A DNA stretch of 64,000 bases from Ornithinibacter aureus (GCF_009858245.1 NZ_VMSB01000001.1:3601623-3665622); one strand, 5' to 3'. Counted from the stretch's first letter, positions 1 through 8,225 are shown. Program-made: numbers and translations. Notes: a model not told the origin generated them from the letters alone.

Positions 1-446
1 AGCTCCTTGATCGAGGAGACGTCGATGATCCGGTAGTGCAGGTGGCTCTCGAGCTCGGGCATGTCGCGGGCGAGGAAGGCCCGGTCGGTGGCGACGGTGT
101 TGCCACCCAGTGGTGACTTGCGCGCTTCGGGAGCCCACTCGCGCACGTAGTCGAGCACCATCTCCTGAGCCCGCTCCAGGGTCGTGCCGGCGGCGAGGAC
201 GTCGAGCAGCCCGGACGTCGTGTGCATGTCCCGCACGAAGTCGTCCATTTGGTCCAGTGCCTCGTCGGGGGGCCGGATGACGACGTCGATGCCGTCACCG
301 AGCACCGTCAGCTCGTAGTCGGTGACGAGGGCAGCGACCTCGATGAGGGCGTCACTGGTGAGGGACAGACCGGTCATCTCGCAGTCGATCCAGACGATGC
401 GGTCGCTCAGGGCTCGGTCTGTGCCTGGGGTTGCCATGTGCGCCAT
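1..446 (-). CDS. orn: Oligoribonuclease, 3' end cut by window edge
   Basis: Degrades 2-5 nt RNA oligomers (and pGpG) to mononucleotides in the cytoplasm. The translated part shows the DEDDh exonuclease core: WIDCEMTGL (Asp21 and Glu23, metal ligands), then [11 protein letters not shown], then [11 protein letters not shown] at the window edge. About 148 of the usual ~200 residues are visible. I chose the ATG at 446 because AGAGG lies 10 nt upstream; an in-frame ATG at 437 is the alternative. It is divergent from the PrsW-type gene, with 67 nt between the starts. Family assignment is firm from motif order. Confidence 0.95.
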   Translation of the reverse strand, partial: MAHMATPGTDRALSDRIVWIDCEMTGLSLTSDALIEVAALVTDYELTVLGDGIDVVIRPPDEALDQMDDFVRDMHTTSGLLDVLAAGTTLERAQEMVLDYVREWAPEARKSPLGGNTVATDRAFLARDMPELESHLHYRIIDVSSIKE

Positions 447-513
447 GCTAGGCGCGCCTCTTGCACGCCGCTGCCCGATCGTCCCAGCCCATCCTCGGCT
501 AGGGTCGCGTGCC

Positions 514-1683
514 ATGAGCGGTGACCTGTCGACGAGGCCGCCCGACCTGCGGGTGCGCCGCAACCCGACGGCGCGCGGTGCCCTACGCGGTTGGGTGCTC
601 ACCGGCATCGCCGGACTGGGGTTCCTGATCGTGGCCCTGGTCGTCGCCGCGTACTTCGATGCCGCCTTCGGCGTCCAGGCCAGCCTCCTGGCCCTCGCGG
701 CTGCGGTCGTGCCGCTCGGCATCGTGATCCCGACCTTCCTGTGGCTCGACCGCTTCGAGTCCGAGCCCAACCGTCTCCTCGTCGGCGCATTCCTGTGGGG
801 TGCCCTCGTCGCCGCGGTGGTGTCGGCCCTGCTCAACACCACCGCCATGTCCCTCATCGAGGCCATGTCCACCGCCGACCCGGACGCCGCGCTGACCACG
901 ACGGCGGTGCTCGTGGCTCCGTTCGTCGAGGAGGCCGCCAAGGGAGTGCTCGTCCTGTTCGTCTGGTGGTTCCTGCACCATGAGTTCGACGGCATCACCG
1001 ACGGCATGGTGTACGCCGGCATCTGCGCGGCGGGGTTCGCCTTCACCGAGAACATCCAGTACCTCGCGCAGGCCTGGACCGACGGCGGCACCGAACTGCT
1101 CACCGGCACGTTCATCGCCCGCTGCCTGTTCTCGCCCTTCGCCCACCCGATGTTCACGGTGCTCACCGGCATCGGCATCGGCATCGCGGCGACGAGCCGC
1201 TCGTGGATGCCCCGGCTGCTCGCGCCCGTCGCCGGCTTCCTGCTCGCGGTGCTCAGCCACGGCCTGTGGAACCTCGCAGCCGTCTCGGGCGGGCAGGGCA
1301 TGGTGATCGTCTACCTGTTCGTCCAGGTGCCGATCTTCTTTGCCTTCCTCGCCTTCGTCGCGTGGGTGCGCCGAACGGAAGGACACCTCATCGGGCAGTT
1401 CCTGCGCCCCTACGCCGACGTCGGGTGGCTCTCGCCTGCGGAGGTCGCCATGCTCTCGTCGATGCCGCACCGCCGCGAGGCACGTGCCTGGGCGCGAGCC
1501 AACACCGGTCGCGACGGGCTGAAGGCGATGCGCGCGTTCCAGGATGCCGCGAGCGAGCTCGCGCTGTTGCGTCGGCGGATGAGCCACCGGGCAGCCGATG
1601 CCCACGCCATCGAGCAGGAGCACGAACTGCTCCTCGCCCTGCGTGATCGGCGGGCAGAGTTCATCGGCCTGCCGGCGTCCTGA
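514..1683 (+). CDS. PrsW-family intramembrane metalloprotease
   Basis: A multi-pass membrane protein of 389 aa belonging to the PrsW/CAAX-like protease group, which cleaves membrane substrates (in Bacillus, the anti-sigma factor RsiW). Visible motifs are the EExxK box (Glu139, Glu140, Lys143), FTENIQYL with Glu179, a His in AHPMFT (211) and a His in LSHGLWN (249), each inside or next to hydrophobic segments. The soluble C-terminal part (about 285-389) is charged and holds no motif I recognise. The start at 514 is preceded by AGGG at 501-504; the reading frame stays open upstream, but there it would run into the divergent orn gene. The substrate is unknown. Confidence 0.9.
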   Translation: MSGDLSTRPPDLRVRRNPTARGALRGWVLTGIAGLGFLIVALVVAAYFDAAFGVQASLLALAAAVVPLGIVIPTFLWLDRFESEPNRLLVGAFLWGALVAAVVSALLNTTAMSLIEAMSTADPDAALTTTAVLVAPFVEEAAKGVLVLFVWWFLHHEFDGITDGMVYAGICAAGFAFTENIQYLAQAWTDGGTELLTGTFIARCLFSPFAHPMFTVLTGIGIGIAATSRSWMPRLLAPVAGFLLAVLSHGLWNLAAVSGGQGMVIVYLFVQVPIFFAFLAFVAWVRRTEGHLIGQFLRPYADVGWLSPAEVAMLSSMPHRREARAWARANTGRDGLKAMRAFQDAASELALLRRRMSHRAADAHAIEQEHELLLALRDRRAEFIGLPAS

Positions 1684-1704
1684 TCCCCACCCCGAGAGGT
1701 CGAC

Positions 1705-2934
1705 GTGACTGACACCCTGCGCATTGCTGCCCGCCTGGCCCCGGAGCTGGTGGCGCTGCGGCGCCACCTCCACGGCATCCCCGAACTCGGCCTGGACCTG
1801 CCCGACACCCAGGCCGCCGTGCTCAAGGCGTTGGCGGGGCTCGACCTCGAGGTGACCCTGGGGGAGTCGCTCAGTTCTGTCGTCGCGGTGCTGCGCGGCC
1901 GTGCACCGGTGACGGGGGAGAGGCCCGTCGTGCTCCTGCGCGCAGACATGGACGCCCTGCCCGTGGCCGAGCAGGTCGACGTCGACTACGTCTCGACCCG
2001 CCCCGGGATGATGCACGCCTGCGGCCACGACCTGCACATGGCCGGGCTCGTCGGCGCGGCCCGCATCCTGCACGAACTGCGCGAGCACCTCGTCGGTGAC
2101 GTCGTGCTGATGTTCCAGCCTGCCGAGGAGGGGCCGGGCGGGGCTGAGCCAATGATCCGTGAAGGTCTGCTCGAGGCAGCCGGACGCCGCGTCGATGCTG
2201 CCTACGCCGTGCACGTCTACTCGGCTGACCACCCCTTCGGGACGTGGTTCGGGCGGCCGGGCACGCTCATGGCGGCCGCGGACGAGGTGCATGTGGTCGT
2301 GCGCGGGGAGGGTGGCCACGGGTCGGCCCCGGACCGCGCCAAGGACCCCGTGCCCGTGGCGTGCGAGATCGTGCTGGCCTACCAGAGCGCGGTCACCCGC
2401 CAGTTCAGCGTGTGGGACCCCGTGGTGCTGACGGTGGGGAGGATCGCGGCTGGGACGAAGGACAACATCATCCCGGACGACGCCTTCGTCGACGCGACGT
2501 TGCGGACCTTCTCGGCCGAGAACCGGGCCCGCGCCCATGACGTCGTCACCCGGATCGCCGAGCACGTCGCCCAGGCCCACGGGATGACCGCCGAGGTCAC
2601 CATCGGCAACGGCTACCCCGTGACCGTCAACGACGTCGATGAGTTCGCGTTCTCACAGGGCGTGGTCGTCGACCTGTTCGGTGCCGACCGCTGGGTCGAC
2701 ATGGCCAACCCCGAAGCCGGGTCGGAGGACATGTCGTTCGTCCTCGACGAGGTGCCCGGTGCCTACCTCAACGTCAGCGCGTGCGCCTTCTCGGACGTGG
2801 CCGACGCGGAGGACAACCACTCGCCGCGAGCGGCGTTCGACGACGCGGTGGTCCCGGACATCGCGGCAGCCCTGGCCGAGATGGCGCTGCGCCGGACACG
2901 TGAACTCTCCAAGGGCGTCGTCGCTGACGCGTGA
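1705..2934 (+). CDS. M20D-family amidohydrolase / carboxypeptidase
   Basis: A cytoplasmic zinc or manganese hydrolase of 409 aa, resembling hippurate, N-acyl-amino-acid and IAA-conjugate hydrolases. Metal-site motifs are present in order: LRADMDALPV, MMHACGHDLHMAG, QPAEEGPGGAEPMI with the catalytic Glu-Glu pair, and AVHVYS. The dimerisation domain follows at about 185-295. The GTG start at 1705 has GAGAGG 7 nt upstream. It follows the PrsW gene by 21 nt, so co-transcription is likely. The exact substrate cannot be read from sequence. Confidence 0.92.
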   Translation: MTDTLRIAARLAPELVALRRHLHGIPELGLDLPDTQAAVLKALAGLDLEVTLGESLSSVVAVLRGRAPVTGERPVVLLRADMDALPVAEQVDVDYVSTRPGMMHACGHDLHMAGLVGAARILHELREHLVGDVVLMFQPAEEGPGGAEPMIREGLLEAAGRRVDAAYAVHVYSADHPFGTWFGRPGTLMAAADEVHVVVRGEGGHGSAPDRAKDPVPVACEIVLAYQSAVTRQFSVWDPVVLTVGRIAAGTKDNIIPDDAFVDATLRTFSAENRARAHDVVTRIAEHVAQAHGMTAEVTIGNGYPVTVNDVDEFAFSQGVVVDLFGADRWVDMANPEAGSEDMSFVLDEVPGAYLNVSACAFSDVADAEDNHSPRAAFDDAVVPDIAAALAEMALRRTRELSKGVVADA

Positions 2935-2946
2935 CGCCCCAAAGGC

Positions 2947-2984
2947 GCACCCCGGGGAGGCCGTGAGGCCTCAACCCGGGGTGC
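2947..2984 (+). terminator. Strong hairpin after the M20 gene
   Basis: The outer arms GCACCCCGGG (2947-2956) and CCCGGGGTGC (2975-2984) pair perfectly. An inner GAGGCC/GGCCTC stem closes on a GTGA tetraloop, with a two-A bulge between the stems. There is no T-run, so this is a factor-independent-like stem of the kind common in GC-rich genomes. It lies 13 nt after the stop codon. Confidence 0.75.
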
Positions 2985-3084
2985 TGGGCCCTCGCGCACT
3001 GGGGGGAGAGAACGAGGGCCTGATCGAAGTCTTCCACAGCTTGCGGCGATTGCAGCCACTCGCGTCCCGGATCTGTCCACCTGA

Positions 3085-3110
3085 GCGCCCCCGGCAGGAC
3101 TCGAACCTGC
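3085..3110 (+). repeat. Left attachment-site repeat (attL-like)
   Basis: Twenty-six bases identical to 12538-12563. It corresponds to the T-arm and acceptor 3' strand of a tRNA, but no 5' half follows it, so it is a duplicated tRNA end and not a gene. Confidence 0.85.
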
Positions 3111-3154
3111 CGCATAGCTGTTTCCGTGCAGGTCGCTGATCTGGCAAAATAGGG

Positions 3155-3165
3155 CTCTGACCTGC
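3155..3165 (+). repeat. Possible integrase arm site, left end
   Basis: CTCTGACCTGC at 3155-3165 recurs inverted at 12514-12524, near the opposite attachment repeat. A related GCAGGTC half lies at 3128-3134. Position and symmetry fit arm-type integrase binding sites. The 3111-3265 stretch otherwise holds no gene I can support. Confidence 0.45.
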
Positions 3166-3265
3166 GTATTCGTCGGATGTTGAAGTGGACATGACAGGCC
3201 AGTAGGGGTCAGAATCTGACACTGCTAATGCACGATAAGCGCACGAACCGTGGAGGCTGGTCGAG

Positions 3266-4401
3266 GTGACGGCCACGAGGAAGAGGGCTCGCAGAGGTTT
3301 CGGCACGCTCCGACGCCTGCCCTCGGGGCGGTATCAGTGTCCTACGTCGGGCCGGATCTCGCCCGGCACACGGCGCCCCAGACCTTCAGCGCGAAGATCG
3401 ACGCCGAGCACTGGATGGCGGCCGAGCGGCGGCTCATCGATGCCGACCAGTGGGTGGCACCCAGAGTGCGCGCGCAGGCCCGCCAGGGGGCGATGACCCT
3501 GCGGGACTACGCCCAGGGAGCGGTCGACCGTCGTAGGGTCCGCGGAGAGCCCTTGAAGCCCCGCACCCGCGCGCTGTACGCCTCGCAGCTCGACAGGCTG
3601 ATCTACCCCACCTTTGGGGACAGGGTCTTGCGGAGCATCACCCGGGATGACGTGGCCCGCTGGTACGACGCACTCGGCCCCCAGCACCCCACCCAGCGCG
3701 CTCATGCCTACTCGCTGCTTCGTGCCGTCATGGGCCAAGCCGTCGTGGAATGCCTGGTGTCGTCGAGCCCGTGCCAAATTCCGGGTGCCAGCCGCGTGTC
3801 TCGGCAGCGACGGATCGAGCCAGCCAGCCTGCCCGAGCTGGCGGCGATCGTCGAAGGGATGCCGGAGCGGCTGCGGTTGCTCGTCGTGCTCGGAGCCTGG
3901 TGTGCGCTGCGCTACGGCGAGCTGGCCGAGCTTCGCCGGCACGACGTCGACCTCGAGCGAGGCGTGCTGTCCATCTCACGTGCCGTGGTGCGCGTCGACG
4001 GAGCCGACCTCGTCGGTCGGCCGAAGAGCGTCGCAGGGGTGCGCCATGTGGCCATCCCACCGCATCTCCACCCGGCCATCCAGGCGCACCTGGACGCGCA
4101 CGTCGCCCCCGGATCCGACTCGCTGCTCTTCCCGAGGCCGGGCACCAATCGCCACTTGATCCACACCGAGGTCACCAAGATCTTCATGACCGCACGGGCG
4201 GCCGCGGGCCGGCCGGATCTTCGCCTGCACGACCTGCGGCACACCGGCGCGGTCCTGGCTGCCCAGACCGGTGCCACCCTCGCCGAGTTGATGGCCCGCC
4301 TCGGGCACTCCACTCCAGGCGCCGCCCTGCGCTACCAGCACGCGGCCGCTGGGCGCGACGCCCAGATCGCCGCCCGGCTGTCGGAGATGGCGCTCCAGTA
4401 G
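3266..4401 (+). pseudogene. Tyrosine site-specific integrase, apparently frameshifted near the N terminus
   Basis: Phage/ICE-type tyrosine recombinase. The GTG start at 3266 (GGAGG 9 nt upstream) opens an N-terminal arm-binding domain typical of actinobacterial integrases (RGFGTLRRLPSGRYQ). At about 3337 the reading continues in another frame (VSYVGPDLARHTAP), as if one G were missing from CAG-GTG. The downstream frame is intact and holds the catalytic set: Arg codon 3910-3912, HDLRH 4228-4242, GHS at 4303-4311 and Tyr codon 4333-4335. Either the enzyme is inactivated, or the base is a sequencing error, or a shorter protein starts internally. The gene faces the cassette array. Confidence 0.85.
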
Positions 4402-4410
4402 GAGCCGAGT

Positions 4411-4426
4411 GGCAGGTCTGCCGCGG
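4411..4426 (+). repeat. Boundary site 1 (variant, next to integrase stop)
   Basis: GGTCTGCCGCGG at 4415-4426, 13 nt after the integrase stop. It matches the right half of the array consensus and is the first site of the series. It could be the array's primary insertion site, but it lacks the left half. Confidence 0.5.
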
Positions 4427-4686
4427 CCGCCGTCGGCACCCAGGTCACGCGGCCTCCCTCGTCGGCCCCAAGCACGCTCTCCAACATCTCTTCACCCACT
4501 TGCCTAACCACGCGGCCGGACCGCAAACCCGGTCCCGGCCTGGGAACGATGCCATTGCCCTCAACGCACACCCGACGTCTCTACCCCCGAAAGGCGCAAA
4601 TGCCGTCAACTGCACACCCGATGCATTCTGGATTGAGGGCTGTTTCAGTGATGCGAAATCGAACCATTTCGGGGTAGCTTGGGAAC

Positions 4687-5256
4687 GTGGTCGGGGAGGA
4701 GCCAAGGAGATGCCCGCAGTGTGGGGCGCCGGTGTCGTACACGGGTCGCGGGAGGCGCCCCGTGTGGTGCTCGAGCCGGTGCCGGAACATCGCCGCAGTG
4801 ACCCGTCGAGGGGCCCGCGAGGCGGCCGTCCAGATCCGGATGATCGACGTTCCGAGGGCGACGAAGCCGAGGCGTGAGCGCACGCCGACGCGCGAGGAAC
4901 GGGATGAGTCGGCGATCTCGCGGGTCGCCCGGTCCTCACGGCTGTCCCGGGAGCTCCTGGCTCGTCTGCGGATCCGCCGGCAGCGCGGCGAGCTCGACAG
5001 CGAGGTCTGGGACGACATCACGAGGATGCTCGACCAGTTCATCCCCGGCTACTCGCCCAGGACCACCCCGCCTGCGCCGCCAACCCCAGCGGCCTCGCGC
5101 CCCGCCTCGGCGATGACGCTGCCTGATCTCATCCAAGCCATCGACCGCCTTTCGTCCGGGCTCGAGACTGGTCGGATCTACGACCGCGACTTCGCCACGC
5201 TCGGCCCTGCCCTGGAGCGACTCGGCAACGCCTGGGTGCGTCGTACGTCCCGATAG
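4687..5256 (+). CDS. Zinc-ribbon protein of unknown function
   Basis: A protein of 189 aa that I do not recognise. The N terminus has four cysteines in a zinc-ribbon-like pattern: C9-x2-C12, then C28-x3-C32 (in RCPQCGAP and VWCSSRC). This is followed by a very basic Arg-rich stretch (about 40-105), a Pro/Ala linker (about 118-140) and a helical C terminus. Zinc-ribbon plus basic region suggests nucleic-acid binding, which is inference only. The GTG start is leaderless: TAGCTT at 4675-4680 lies exactly 6 nt before it. It is the first unit of the array, between sites 1 and 2. Confidence 0.7.
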   Translation: MVGEEPRRCPQCGAPVSYTGRGRRPVWCSSRCRNIAAVTRRGAREAAVQIRMIDVPRATKPRRERTPTREERDESAISRVARSSRLSRELLARLRIRRQRGELDSEVWDDITRMLDQFIPGYSPRTTPPAPPTPAASRPASAMTLPDLIQAIDRLSSGLETGRIYDRDFATLGPALERLGNAWVRRTSR

Positions 5257-5280
5257 TGGGTTGCCCGCCGAGTGCGGTTC

Positions 5281-5304
5281 GGATGTTCACTCACATGCCG
5301 ATGG
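5281..5304 (+). repeat. Boundary site 2
   Basis: Reads GGATGTTCACTCACATGCCG, then ATGG. It lies 24 nt after the stop of the zinc-ribbon gene. TTCAC (5286-5290) and GTGAA (5315-5319) could form a stem around it. Confidence 0.7.
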
Positions 5305-5312
5305 TCGGGCGG

Positions 5313-5347
5313 TTGTGAATCGGCGCTTGTAGCGCCATAATGGCGCC
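5313..5347 (+). promoter_or_regulatory. vapBC promoter (leaderless)
   Basis: TTGTGA at 5313-5318 as -35, a 17-nt spacer, CATAAT at 5336-5341 as -10, and six bases to the vapB ATG at 5348. Transcription should start at or next to the start codon. Confidence 0.65.
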
Positions 5348-5578
5348 ATGCCGAGTGTTCAGATCAAGGATGTGCCCGAGAGCACCCATGCGGTGTTGCG
5401 CCAACGGGCCGCAGCCGCGCACCAGTCGTTGCAGGAGTACCTGCGTTCCCGGCTGATCGCTGAGGCCAGCCAGCCGACTTTGGAGGAGGTCCTCGACCGG
5501 GCCGGCGGGCGCTCCGGCGGATCTGTCCCGCTCGCAGACGCGGTCAAGGCTGTGCAGGGGGATCGTGCTCGTCGTTGA
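5348..5578 (+). CDS. vapB: VapB-type antitoxin (ribbon-helix-helix)
   Basis: A 76-aa antitoxin of the FitA/VapB type. The N-terminal SVQIKDVPESTHAVLRQRAA is a ribbon-helix-helix DNA-binding segment, followed by QSLQEYLRSRLIAEA and an acidic toxin-binding tail. It should neutralise the downstream VapC and repress its own promoter. It overlaps vapC by 14 nt, which fits translational coupling, and it starts without a leader. Confidence 0.85.
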   Translation: MPSVQIKDVPESTHAVLRQRAAAAHQSLQEYLRSRLIAEASQPTLEEVLDRAGGRSGGSVPLADAVKAVQGDRARR

Positions 5579-5978
5579 CGCCAGCGTCCTTGCGGTCGCG
5601 TTGGCCGATGACGGCCCGGACGGGGATGCCGCTCGCACCCGGCTGCGGGGTGAGACGTTGGCCGCCCCCCCAGAACTGGTCGACCTTGAGGTCGCCTCTG
5701 TACTGCGTCGACAGAACCGTGCCGGGATGCTCGACAACCGCCGGGCGGATCTGGCCATGACAGACCTCGGGGCGCTGCCCATGCACCGCGCCTCGCATCT
5801 GGCGCTGCTACCACGCTGTTGGGAGCTGCGGGACAACGTGACCACCTACGACGCCGCCTACGTCGCCCTGGCCGAGGCGCTGGATGCGACGTTGCTCACT
5901 GGCGACCGGCGCCTTGCCCATGCGGCCGGCCCCACCTGCACCATCGAACTGCTCAGAACGCCCCGCCGCGGGCGTTGA
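5565..5978 (+). CDS. vapC: VapC-type PIN-domain ribonuclease toxin
   Basis: A 137-aa PIN-domain toxin. The acidic metal-binding residues sit in VVDASVLAVAL (Asp), LVDLEVAS (Glu), TYDAAYVALAEAL (Asp) and LLTGDRRL (Asp). VapC toxins cut tRNA or rRNA when released from VapB; the target here is unknown. The GTG start at 5565 lies inside vapB. The final codons overlap the hairpin and boundary site 3. A toxin-antitoxin pair is a common passenger in cassette arrays, where it can stabilise the array. Confidence 0.88.
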   Translation: MLVVDASVLAVALADDGPDGDAARTRLRGETLAAPPELVDLEVASVLRRQNRAGMLDNRRADLAMTDLGALPMHRASHLALLPRCWELRDNVTTYDAAYVALAEALDATLLTGDRRLAHAAGPTCTIELLRTPRRGR

Positions 5979-5999
5979 GCACCGCCCTGATATGCCGCC
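5957..5999 (+). repeat. Boundary site 3 with AACGCCC/GGGCGTT stem
   Basis: A perfect stem, AACGCCC (5957-5963) and GGGCGTT (5970-5976), is followed at 5978-5999 by AGCACCGCCCTGATATGCCG, then CC. It overlaps the vapC stop codon. Confidence 0.65.
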
Positions 6000-6071
6000 T
6001 AGGGGTGAAAACGTCAGGCAGTTGGCCACAACACGACGCTGGCAACCGACGTCGTCTGCGAAACTGATGGC

Positions 6072-6416
6072 GTGAGCATCAGCAGGCCAACGCGGGTCTA
6101 TGCAGCCGTCATGCTGGCCCTGACCCCGAGCCTCATTCTTCCAACATCGGACTTCGGACAACCCATGGAACTGGTGTTGACGGTTCTTGGCGTCCTCGCG
6201 CTCATTGGAGCCCTGCCGTCGCTCGTCGTTGCCGGCGTCCCGCTCTACCTGGTTGGCAACATCGCCGCGGGTGACCCGTTCTTCCTCTCGGGGTCGGCCC
6301 TCGTGTTCGGACTTGCCTACGTCACCTCGGTCCTGATCAACGCCGCGCTGCTCGAGCTGCTCATGCGGCGTCGAACAGTGGGTGGAGCGAGCCGCGCTTC
6401 CGTCGTTACCGACTAA
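6072..6416 (+). CDS. Small multi-pass membrane protein, unknown
   Basis: A protein of 114 aa with three hydrophobic stretches (about 8-25, 32-62 and 72-100) and a basic C-terminal tail. No family recognised. The GTG start at 6072 has GAAACT six bases upstream, fitting a leaderless -10 box. It is the only gene between sites 3 and 4, and site 4 begins 4 nt after its stop. Confidence 0.6.
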   Translation: MSISRPTRVYAAVMLALTPSLILPTSDFGQPMELVLTVLGVLALIGALPSLVVAGVPLYLVGNIAAGDPFFLSGSALVFGLAYVTSVLINAALLELLMRRRTVGGASRASVVTD

Positions 6417-6420
6417 ACCC

Positions 6421-6439
6421 GGACATCCGCTCATGCCGC
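6421..6439 (+). repeat. Boundary site 4
   Basis: GGACATCCGCTCATGCCGC, close to consensus but lacking the CT dinucleotide of the CATCTG form. Confidence 0.7.
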
Positions 6440-6481
6440 AACCAGCGTGTGGTCGAGAACCGATAGATCTAGCCTCATGTC

Positions 6482-6793
6482 GTGACTCCACATTGGTCAG
6501 GTCCATCGGGACAAGCGTTCGCTCAGCTGGTCTACGAACGACTCGCTGGTGTGGAGGGCTTGCACACCGACGTGCGTCAGATCGACCCGGAGGTCTCGAC
6601 GCCCGCAAGCTTTCTGGTGGACATCTCATGGTCTGGTGGAGTCGTCCTTTGCGAAGTGGCGGACTCCCTCGACGGCGTGAGAATCATGGATGACCATGCC
6701 GAGGACGTGACCACAGACACCGCCCTGAGGTACATCGCGGCACGGACGGCAGGCACCTCCAAGGCGACAGCATGGCGACAGGCGGGCTGCTGA
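6482..6793 (+). CDS. Hypothetical soluble protein
   Basis: A protein of 103 aa without recognised domain or membrane segment, and mildly acidic. The centre (VDISWSGGVVLCEVADS) looks like beta-strand core, and the C terminus (TSKATAWRQAGC) ends in a lone Cys. The GTG start at 6482 is leaderless: TAGCCT at 6470-6475, six bases before it. The same TAGCCTCA block precedes the gene at 7618. Sole gene between sites 4 and 5. Confidence 0.55.
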   Translation: MTPHWSGPSGQAFAQLVYERLAGVEGLHTDVRQIDPEVSTPASFLVDISWSGGVVLCEVADSLDGVRIMDDHAEDVTTDTALRYIAARTAGTSKATAWRQAGC

Positions 6794-6803
6794 CCCGGGA
6801 CGC

Positions 6804-6834
6804 AAACGCCCTCATCTGCCGCGGATCGGGCGTT
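6804..6834 (+). repeat. Boundary site 5 enclosed by AACGCCC/GGGCGTT
   Basis: The core CTCATCTGCCGCGG (6811-6824) lies inside a 7-bp stem, AACGCCC (6805-6811) and GGGCGTT (6828-6834). It follows the previous stop by 11 nt. This is the clearest hairpin in the series. Confidence 0.75.
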
Positions 6835-6885
6835 CAGATCTGGAACTGCTGATTTTCGGCGGCGAGAGGCCGTACCGTCCTCCCC

Positions 6886-7242
6886 ATGACGAGCGCGGTA
6901 GAGGCAGGGCCTGCGGCTACCTCGCCGCAGCGCCCAACGTTCATCAAGAAGCACCCAGTGGTCACTGCGGCCATTCTGGCCAGCCTTGCGGTTACTGCCC
7001 TCCTCCTGAGTTGGTTCTTCGCCGCCGTCCCGCTCACTGGTGTGGAGCCAGACGGCAACTTCATCGACTGCGGACCTGCCCTGATTGGGCGACCCTCGCC
7101 GTTGCCCCACCCAACGTGCGCCGATGCCTACGGAGGGGTGGTGATTCCAAGCCTCTTCTTTGGCCTGGCTGCCGCGGCGAGCCTGGTCGGCTCCGTCTGG
7201 CTTCTCGCACGCACCTACGCACACTCCCGGACCTCCGACTAG
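6886..7242 (+). CDS. Two-TM membrane protein, unknown
   Basis: A protein of 118 aa. A basic N-terminal segment (IKKH) precedes a membrane helix at about 24-47. The segment between the helices has two cysteines (FIDCG, HPTCAD), and a second helix lies at about 84-108. The cysteines would be outside if the N terminus is cytoplasmic, so a disulfide is possible. The ATG start is leaderless: TACCGT at 6873-6878, seven bases upstream. Unit between sites 5 and 6. Confidence 0.6.
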   Translation: MTSAVEAGPAATSPQRPTFIKKHPVVTAAILASLAVTALLLSWFFAAVPLTGVEPDGNFIDCGPALIGRPSPLPHPTCADAYGGVVIPSLFFGLAAAASLVGSVWLLARTYAHSRTSD

Positions 7243-7259
7243 CGCACGCTCATGCCGCG
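7242..7259 (+). repeat. Boundary site 6
   Basis: GCGCACGCTCATGCCGCG, beginning at the last base of the preceding stop codon. Confidence 0.65.
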
Positions 7260-7291
7260 AAGAGGGGAACCTCTATTGTCGACGACCGGCC

Positions 7292-7561
7292 TCAGCCCGC
7301 GGGCCGGAAGTCCGGCGGTAGGTGCTCCGGGTCCACCAGTCCCTCGGTCAGTTCTTGAACATCCCGAACGGCCCAGTCAGGCGCCGGCAGGCCAGCGTTG
7401 TGAAGAGCCCACGCGAGATAGCCGACGCCCTCGGCTGGTTCTCCGTGCTCGATCAACGAGTCGGCCAGCGCGAAGGCATCCGGCGGCAACACATCCGCCA
7501 GCGCGACGCGAAGCCCATTGACTCGGCCCAGATACCGGTCTTGCGCCGAGGTGTCGCTCAC
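7292..7561 (-). CDS. Hypothetical acidic protein in inverted unit
   Basis: An acidic protein of 89 aa, helix-rich, with no recognised family. The GTG start at 7561 is chosen because CAGGAT lies exactly six bases upstream on the minus strand (leaderless pattern); a longer frame to 7591 would run into boundary site 7. The gene is opposite in direction to its neighbours, while the flanking sites 6 and 7 keep the common orientation. Confidence 0.55.
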   Translation of the reverse strand: MSDTSAQDRYLGRVNGLRVALADVLPPDAFALADSLIEHGEPAEGVGYLAWALHNAGLPAPDWAVRDVQELTEGLVDPEHLPPDFRPAG

Positions 7562-7579
7562 GACGTCATCCTGCCGCAG

Positions 7580-7600
7580 CCACATCCGCACATGCCGCGG
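7580..7600 (+). repeat. Boundary site 7
   Basis: CCACATCCGCACATGCCGCG, then G. ATCCGC and GCGGAT can pair around ACATGCC. Confidence 0.7.
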
Positions 7601-7617
7601 ATAGGTAGCCTCACTTC

Positions 7618-7833
7618 GTGAAGCGGATGGTGGTCGACGGTGAGCACTTCGATGTCATCGCGCGGGCCGGCGAGCCGGGCGTCTACGACTTTCGGTGGAC
7701 GTCAGGTCCGAATGAGGGGTATGGCTTCGGGAGCGCCGGACACGGCAGTGACGGCATGACGGACGGTGAGCTGGAGGACGCTATCCGCAACTTCCTGAGC
7801 CAAGTCGATCTGAACACTGGCTACATCGAGTAG
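7618..7833 (+). CDS. Hypothetical protein of 71 aa
   Basis: Small soluble protein beginning VKRMVVDGEHFDVIARAG, with a Gly-rich middle and an acidic helix (DGELEDAIRNFLSQ). Family not recognised. Leaderless GTG start with TAGCCT at 7606-7611, six bases upstream. Its stop codon is followed after 1 nt by boundary site 8, so the unit is almost entirely coding. Confidence 0.55.
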   Translation: MKRMVVDGEHFDVIARAGEPGVYDFRWTSGPNEGYGFGSAGHGSDGMTDGELEDAIRNFLSQVDLNTGYIE

Positions 7834-7834
7834 G

Positions 7835-7851
7835 CAACCGGATCTGCCGCG
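7835..7851 (+). repeat. Boundary site 8
   Basis: CAACCGGATCTGCCGCG, beginning 2 nt after the preceding stop. Confidence 0.65.
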
Positions 7852-7958
7852 ACTAGGAAGCCGCCGGACGCCCGATCCCGGGACGTCGGACCGTTGTGAC
7901 CCCCATAATCGTGAGGACCCCGGCCACTGCTGCGGCGCGCGAGCAACACGGAGGCTGG

Positions 7959-8150
7959 ATGTCTGACAACGCTCATCGGGCGCCTCTGAGTTGGCGTGTG
8001 TGGGTATGCGCTGCGTTTGGAGTCGTTGTCGGCGGCGGGGCCGCTTTCGACTACGTAGGGCAGGGCGACTACGTCAAGGCCGTCGTCGGAGGGATCGTGT
8101 GCGTGGCCTCTTTGGCCGTGATTGCGTGGGGACTGGACGACCGCGCGTGA
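7959..8150 (+). CDS. Two-TM small membrane protein, unknown
   Basis: A protein of 63 aa with two hydrophobic helices (about 13-30 and 39-57) joined by DYVGQGDYVK. The ATG at 7959 has GGAGG 5 nt upstream, one of the few Shine-Dalgarno starts in the array. CATAAT at 7904-7909 may be its -10. GTG codons at 7896 and 7911 are in-frame alternatives. Unit between sites 8 and 9. Confidence 0.55.
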   Translation: MSDNAHRAPLSWRVWVCAAFGVVVGGGAAFDYVGQGDYVKAVVGGIVCVASLAVIAWGLDDRA

Positions 8151-8208
8151 TGCGTTGACTCTCCCTTTGGATCGATGCAAGCCCGCGCGTGGTTGAGCGG
8201 TGCCGAAC

Positions 8209-8225
8209 TGCACGGACATGCCGCG
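8209..8225 (+). repeat. Boundary site 9
   Basis: TGCACGGACATGCCGCG. The flanking ACGGACAT (8212-8219) can pair with ATGTTCCGT just downstream, with one bulge. Confidence 0.6.

Noticed and set aside
583-2580. Long minus-strand frame opposite the PrsW and M20 genes
   Set aside because: It is a composition shadow of high-GC coding sequence: low complexity, no motif, and both plus-strand genes have clear family motifs.
3085-3160. Second tRNA gene at the left end
   Set aside because: Only the 26-nt 3' end matches; no D-arm, anticodon arm or 5' acceptor strand follows.
3250-3340. ATG-initiated N terminus of the integrase in the downstream frame
   Set aside because: The peptide before VSYVGPD in that frame has no family resemblance, whereas the GTG 3266 frame gives the expected arm-binding sequence with a ribosome site.
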